Part shown: positions 62,906 through 64,000 of the stretch, piece after piece
Numbering within the stretch: position 1 is the stretch's first letter
Layout of the letters: every line of letters begins with the position of its first letter
Notes under the pieces: generated by a model
What the model was told of the DNA's origin: nothing
Seen by the model: the letters and a program-made list of their open reading frames with translations, nothing else
Databases searched by the model: none
NCBI RefSeq assembly: GCF_028682475.1
Contig: NZ_JANHLE010000003.1
Span: 186,001-250,000, forward strand
Reading direction: 5' to 3'
Length of the DNA: 64,000 bases
Source of the DNA: Pseudomonas putida
GTDB taxonomy: Bacteria > Pseudomonadota > Gammaproteobacteria > Pseudomonadales > Pseudomonadaceae
Made by a program: the position numbers and the translations under genes

Positions 62906-63811
62906 GTGGAAGACCTCAACGACCTTTACTACTTTGCCCAGGTCGTCGATCACGGTGGCTTTGCCCCTGCTGGTCGTGCCCTGGACATGCCCAAGTCAAA
63001 ACTCAGCCGGCGTATCGCCGGGCTGGAGGAGCGCCTCGGCGTACGCCTGATCCAACGCTCGACCCGGCATTTTTCGGTGACCGAAATCGGTCAGGCCTAT
63101 TACCGCCACTGCGTGGCAATGCTGGTGGAGGCCGAGGGCGCCGCCGAATTGATAGAGCGCAACCGCGCCGAACCCCAGGGCATCGTGCGCCTGAGCTGCC
63201 CGACCGCCCTGCTGGATTTCTGGGTGGGCGCCATGCTGACCCGCTTTATGGTCCAGTGCCCGTTGGTGCAGTTGCACATTGAAAGCACCAACCGCCAGGT
63301 CGACCTGATTCAGGAAGGCATCGACATCGCCTTGCGCGTGCGCGTGCCGCCATTGGAAAGCAGTGACCTGGTAATGAAGACCCTGGCCCACAGCACCCAG
63401 TGCCTGGTCGCCTCACCTGAGCTGCGCGAGCGCCTGCCGGCGCGTCCGGTACCTGCCGACCTTGCCAGCTTGCCGAGTTTGCGCTGGGGCAAACCGCAAA
63501 GGGACTATCACTGGGAGCTGGTGGGGCCTGATGGCGCGCGCGCCAGCCTGCGCTATCAACCGCGGCTGGTCACCGACGATCTGCTGGTGTTGCGCCAGGC
63601 AGCGTTGGCCGGGGTGGGTGTGGTGCATTTGCCGTTGGTGGTGGTGCGCGATGAACTCGATAACGGCCAACTGGTCAGGGTCACCCCTGACTGGGCACCG
63701 GAGTGCGGCGTGGTGCACGCGGTGTTCGCTTCGCGCCGTGGGCTGTTGCCGGGCGTGCGCAGCTTGCTGGACTTTCTGGCGAAAGAGTTTGAAGCCAGTG
63801 ATATCACCTGA
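62906..63811 (+). CDS. LysR-family regulator of the pirin/YcaC operon
   Basis: 301 residues from GTG 62906, with GGAG seven bases upstream (62895-62898). HTH YYFAQVVDHGGFAPAGRALD and KSKLSRRIAGLEERLG; effector domain of the CrgA/AaeR-like type (QVDLIQEGIDIALRVRVPPL). Divergent from the pirin gene over 99 bases, so it probably activates it. CCATATGG at about 62889-62896 may be part of its own control region. Followed by a degenerate REP. Confidence 0.88.
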   Translation: MEDLNDLYYFAQVVDHGGFAPAGRALDMPKSKLSRRIAGLEERLGVRLIQRSTRHFSVTEIGQAYYRHCVAMLVEAEGAAELIERNRAEPQGIVRLSCPTALLDFWVGAMLTRFMVQCPLVQLHIESTNRQVDLIQEGIDIALRVRVPPLESSDLVMKTLAHSTQCLVASPELRERLPARPVPADLASLPSLRWGKPQRDYHWELVGPDGARASLRYQPRLVTDDLLVLRQAALAGVGVVHLPLVVVRDELDNGQLVRVTPDWAPECGVVHAVFASRRGLLPGVRSLLDFLAKEFEASDIT

Positions 63812-63849
63812 ATCGCGGGGGCACTGTGCGAGCGGGCTTGCCCCGCGAT
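63812..63849. repeat. Degenerate REP element
   Basis: One complete arm GAGCGGGCTTGCCCCGCGAT next to a truncated partner (ATCGCGGGGGCACTGTGC), so the normal inverted pair is decayed. Lies between the LysR gene and the final hydrolase. Confidence 0.8.
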
Positions 63850-63859
63850 CAGCATCACC

Positions 63860-64000
63860 CTATTGCTGCAGCAAGAATGCCGTGACCCGCTCACTGCAAG
63901 CAGCAGGATCTTCCTGCATAAAGCAGTGCCCACCCGGCACCTGCTCGGCAGTCACCTGGCGATTGTCCTGCGCCCAGCGCTGCACCGACTGCGGTACAAA
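63860..64000 (-). CDS. Alpha/beta hydrolase, C-terminal end (5' part outside window)
   Basis: 46 residues are visible before the TAG at 63862-63860. The segment AEQVPGGHCFMQEDPAA carries the catalytic His of an alpha/beta hydrolase (GGHCFMQEDP), followed by a helical end (SERVTAFLLQQ). The nucleophile and the N-terminal part lie beyond base 64000, so the subfamily cannot be named. Confidence 0.72.
   Translation of the reverse strand, partial: FVPQSVQRWAQDNRQVTAEQVPGGHCFMQEDPAACSERVTAFLLQQ

Overview
The window is a gene-dense, GC-rich chromosomal segment of a Pseudomonas, most likely of the P. putida group. Evidence for this is the gnuR-gnuK-gntP gluconate locus, an orphan ccoN-ccoQ pair, a LigD/Ku end-joining locus, genus-typical small proteins (DUF1652, a KGG-repeat protein) and six copies of the REP/BIME repeat built on GCGGGCTTGCCCCGCGAT. 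No rRNA, tRNA, CRISPR array, insertion sequence or prophage was seen.

Layout. 1-6.1 kb: the end of a catecholate-type TonB-dependent receptor, then a BvgA/BvgS-like two-component pair. 6.1-9.3 kb: gluconate regulon (LacI-type repressor, kinase, permease) with three matching palindromic operators. 9.3-12.3 kb: iron-containing alcohol dehydrogenase and ilvA, preceded by a leader peptide and attenuator. 12.3-16.2 kb: PACE efflux protein with divergent LysR regulator, wecB, diguanylate cyclase. 16.1-23.3 kb: RstAB-like two-component system divergent from an RND pump without its own outer-membrane channel, then mobA. 23.3-28.7 kb: OhrR-like regulator and a four-gene operon (PLP decarboxylase fused to an acyl carrier protein, AMP-forming ligase, alpha/beta hydrolase, pentulose-phosphate epimerase). 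29-30.8 kb: orphan cbb3 oxidase subunits. 30.9-40 kb: UvrD-like helicase with a FliH-like glycine repeat, pirin, pgm, and a FAN1 nuclease coupled to an Fe-S helicase carrying a PD-(D/E)XK domain. 40.1-43.2 kb: a MocR-like regulator lacking the PLP lysine, a 498-residue unknown protein and an upstream 29-codon gene. 43.4-49.7 kb: oxidoreductases, a Tat-exported dienelactone hydrolase, LysR regulators and a tautomerase. 49.8-56.3 kb: ligD followed, with overlapping start and stop codons, by a dehydrogenase/PIG-L deacetylase/methyltransferase/glycosyltransferase cluster, and the convergent ku. 56.4-59.4 kb: small stress-type genes and a ClpP-like protease. 59.4-64 kb: alkA, two YcaC-type hydrolases, pirin with divergent LysR, and the end of an alpha/beta hydrolase.

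Best candidates for undescribed biology: (1) the decarboxylase-ACP fusion operon, which looks like a carrier-tethered amino-acid decarboxylation pathway of the BtrJ/BtrI/BtrK kind; (2) the operon-like set of a 29-residue peptide, an unknown 498-residue protein and a degenerate MocR regulator; (3) the textbook-like but unannotated ilvA attenuator; (4) the four-gene modification cluster translationally coupled to ligD. Functions are inferred from motifs read by eye; no database search was run.
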